This document shows positions 6,087 to 6,268 of a DNA stretch of 6,268 nucleotides, one piece after another. Source of the stretch: Bacteroidaceae bacterium (GTDB lineage Bacteria; Bacteroidota; Bacteroidia; Bacteroidales; Bacteroidaceae); NCBI GenBank assembly GCA_016284115.1, contig JAEEOD010000359.1, positions 1 to 6,268 of the forward strand. The letters run 5' to 3'. Below the pieces are notes generated by a model, which ran no database searches, was not told the DNA's origin, and saw only the letters and a list, made by a program, of their open reading frames with translations. The position numbers and the translations under genes are program-made. Within the stretch, counting starts at the first letter, position 1, and every line of letters starts with the position of its first letter.

Positions 6087-6268
6087 ATGCAAAGAATATT
6101 ATCACGAGAAGAAGCCAATCTGCTGCGCCAGTTGCTGGGTGAAGCCCGCAATGTGGTTGTCCTGTGTCATAAGAATCCTGACGGGGATGCCATAGGAAGC
6201 ACAGCTGCAATGACGCTACTCTTGCGTGGTATGGGTAAGCGAGTGACGGCTATCATGCCCAATCCTGC
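6087..6268 (+). CDS. nrnA: DHH-family phosphoesterase, NrnA type (5' part; runs off the window)
   Basis: Only the first 60 full codons are present. They contain VVVLCHKNPDGDAIGS, with H28, D32 and D34: the N-terminal DHH metal-binding motif in the form typical of bifunctional oligoribonuclease/pAp phosphatase NrnA. That enzyme degrades 2- to 5-nucleotide RNAs and dephosphorylates 3'-phosphoadenosine 5'-phosphate in the cytoplasm, using Mn2+. The ATG at 6087 lies three bases after the previous stop (TAG 6081-6083), preceded by AGAAG. Spacing and direction imply the same transcript as the two secreted nucleases. There is no signal peptide. A full protein would be about 320-350 aa, with the DHH and DHHA1 domains beyond the window, so the exact subfamily (NrnA or another DHH phosphodiesterase) cannot be settled here. 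Confidence 0.85.
   Translation, partial: MQRILSREEANLLRQLLGEARNVVVLCHKNPDGDAIGSTAAMTLLLRGMGKRVTAIMPNP

Overview
The window looks like chromosome from a Bacteroidales bacterium, most likely a Prevotella/Segatella species. Four things support this: an exact TAnnTTTG-type -7 promoter box; start codons without Shine-Dalgarno sequences; a C-terminal 'YDLxGRxV...LPKGLYIxxGKK' tail on one secreted protein; and a Prevotella-style dockerin pair (GDVNxD...ITIADVTALVNIILGK) on another. The species assignment is inference.

Layout. Positions 1-482 hold no gene. They contain a very AT-rich core between perfect 24-bp inverted repeats (19-42 and 181-204), a degenerate array with a 22-bp period (255-363), and a stem-loop with a T tract (386-443) that runs into a candidate promoter (440-447). 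Next is a NhaD-type Na+/H+ antiporter gene (483-1805). A 160-bp spacer made of short repeats and hairpins follows (1806-1965). Then come two consecutive secreted endonuclease I paralogs (1966-3666 and 3663-6083), which overlap by the four bases ATGA. Three bases after the second, the 5' end of a DHH-family phosphoesterase of the NrnA type begins (6087 onward, cut by the window edge). All genes are on the + strand.

How the genes may work together. The last three genes are packed as one transcription unit. The two exported nucleases share one architecture: signal peptide, endonuclease I domain, Ig-like group 2 domain, and a beta-rich domain starting near 'DWSGTYLIVYE'. They differ at the C-terminus: the first ends in a T9SS-like sorting tail, the second in an extra Ig-like domain, an OB-fold-like domain and two dockerin repeats. 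NrnA-type enzymes degrade very short oligonucleotides and pAp in the cytoplasm. A reasonable inference is a nucleic-acid scavenging unit: nucleases cut DNA or RNA outside the cell or in the periplasm, and a nano-RNase finishes oligonucleotides inside. The antiporter is probably a separate housekeeping function, although no clear promoter or terminator separates it from the nucleases.

The most unusual items are the paired nucleases with different C-terminal ends, their coupling to nrnA, and the structured non-coding region upstream of nhaD. No known mobile element, tRNA, rRNA or CRISPR array was seen.
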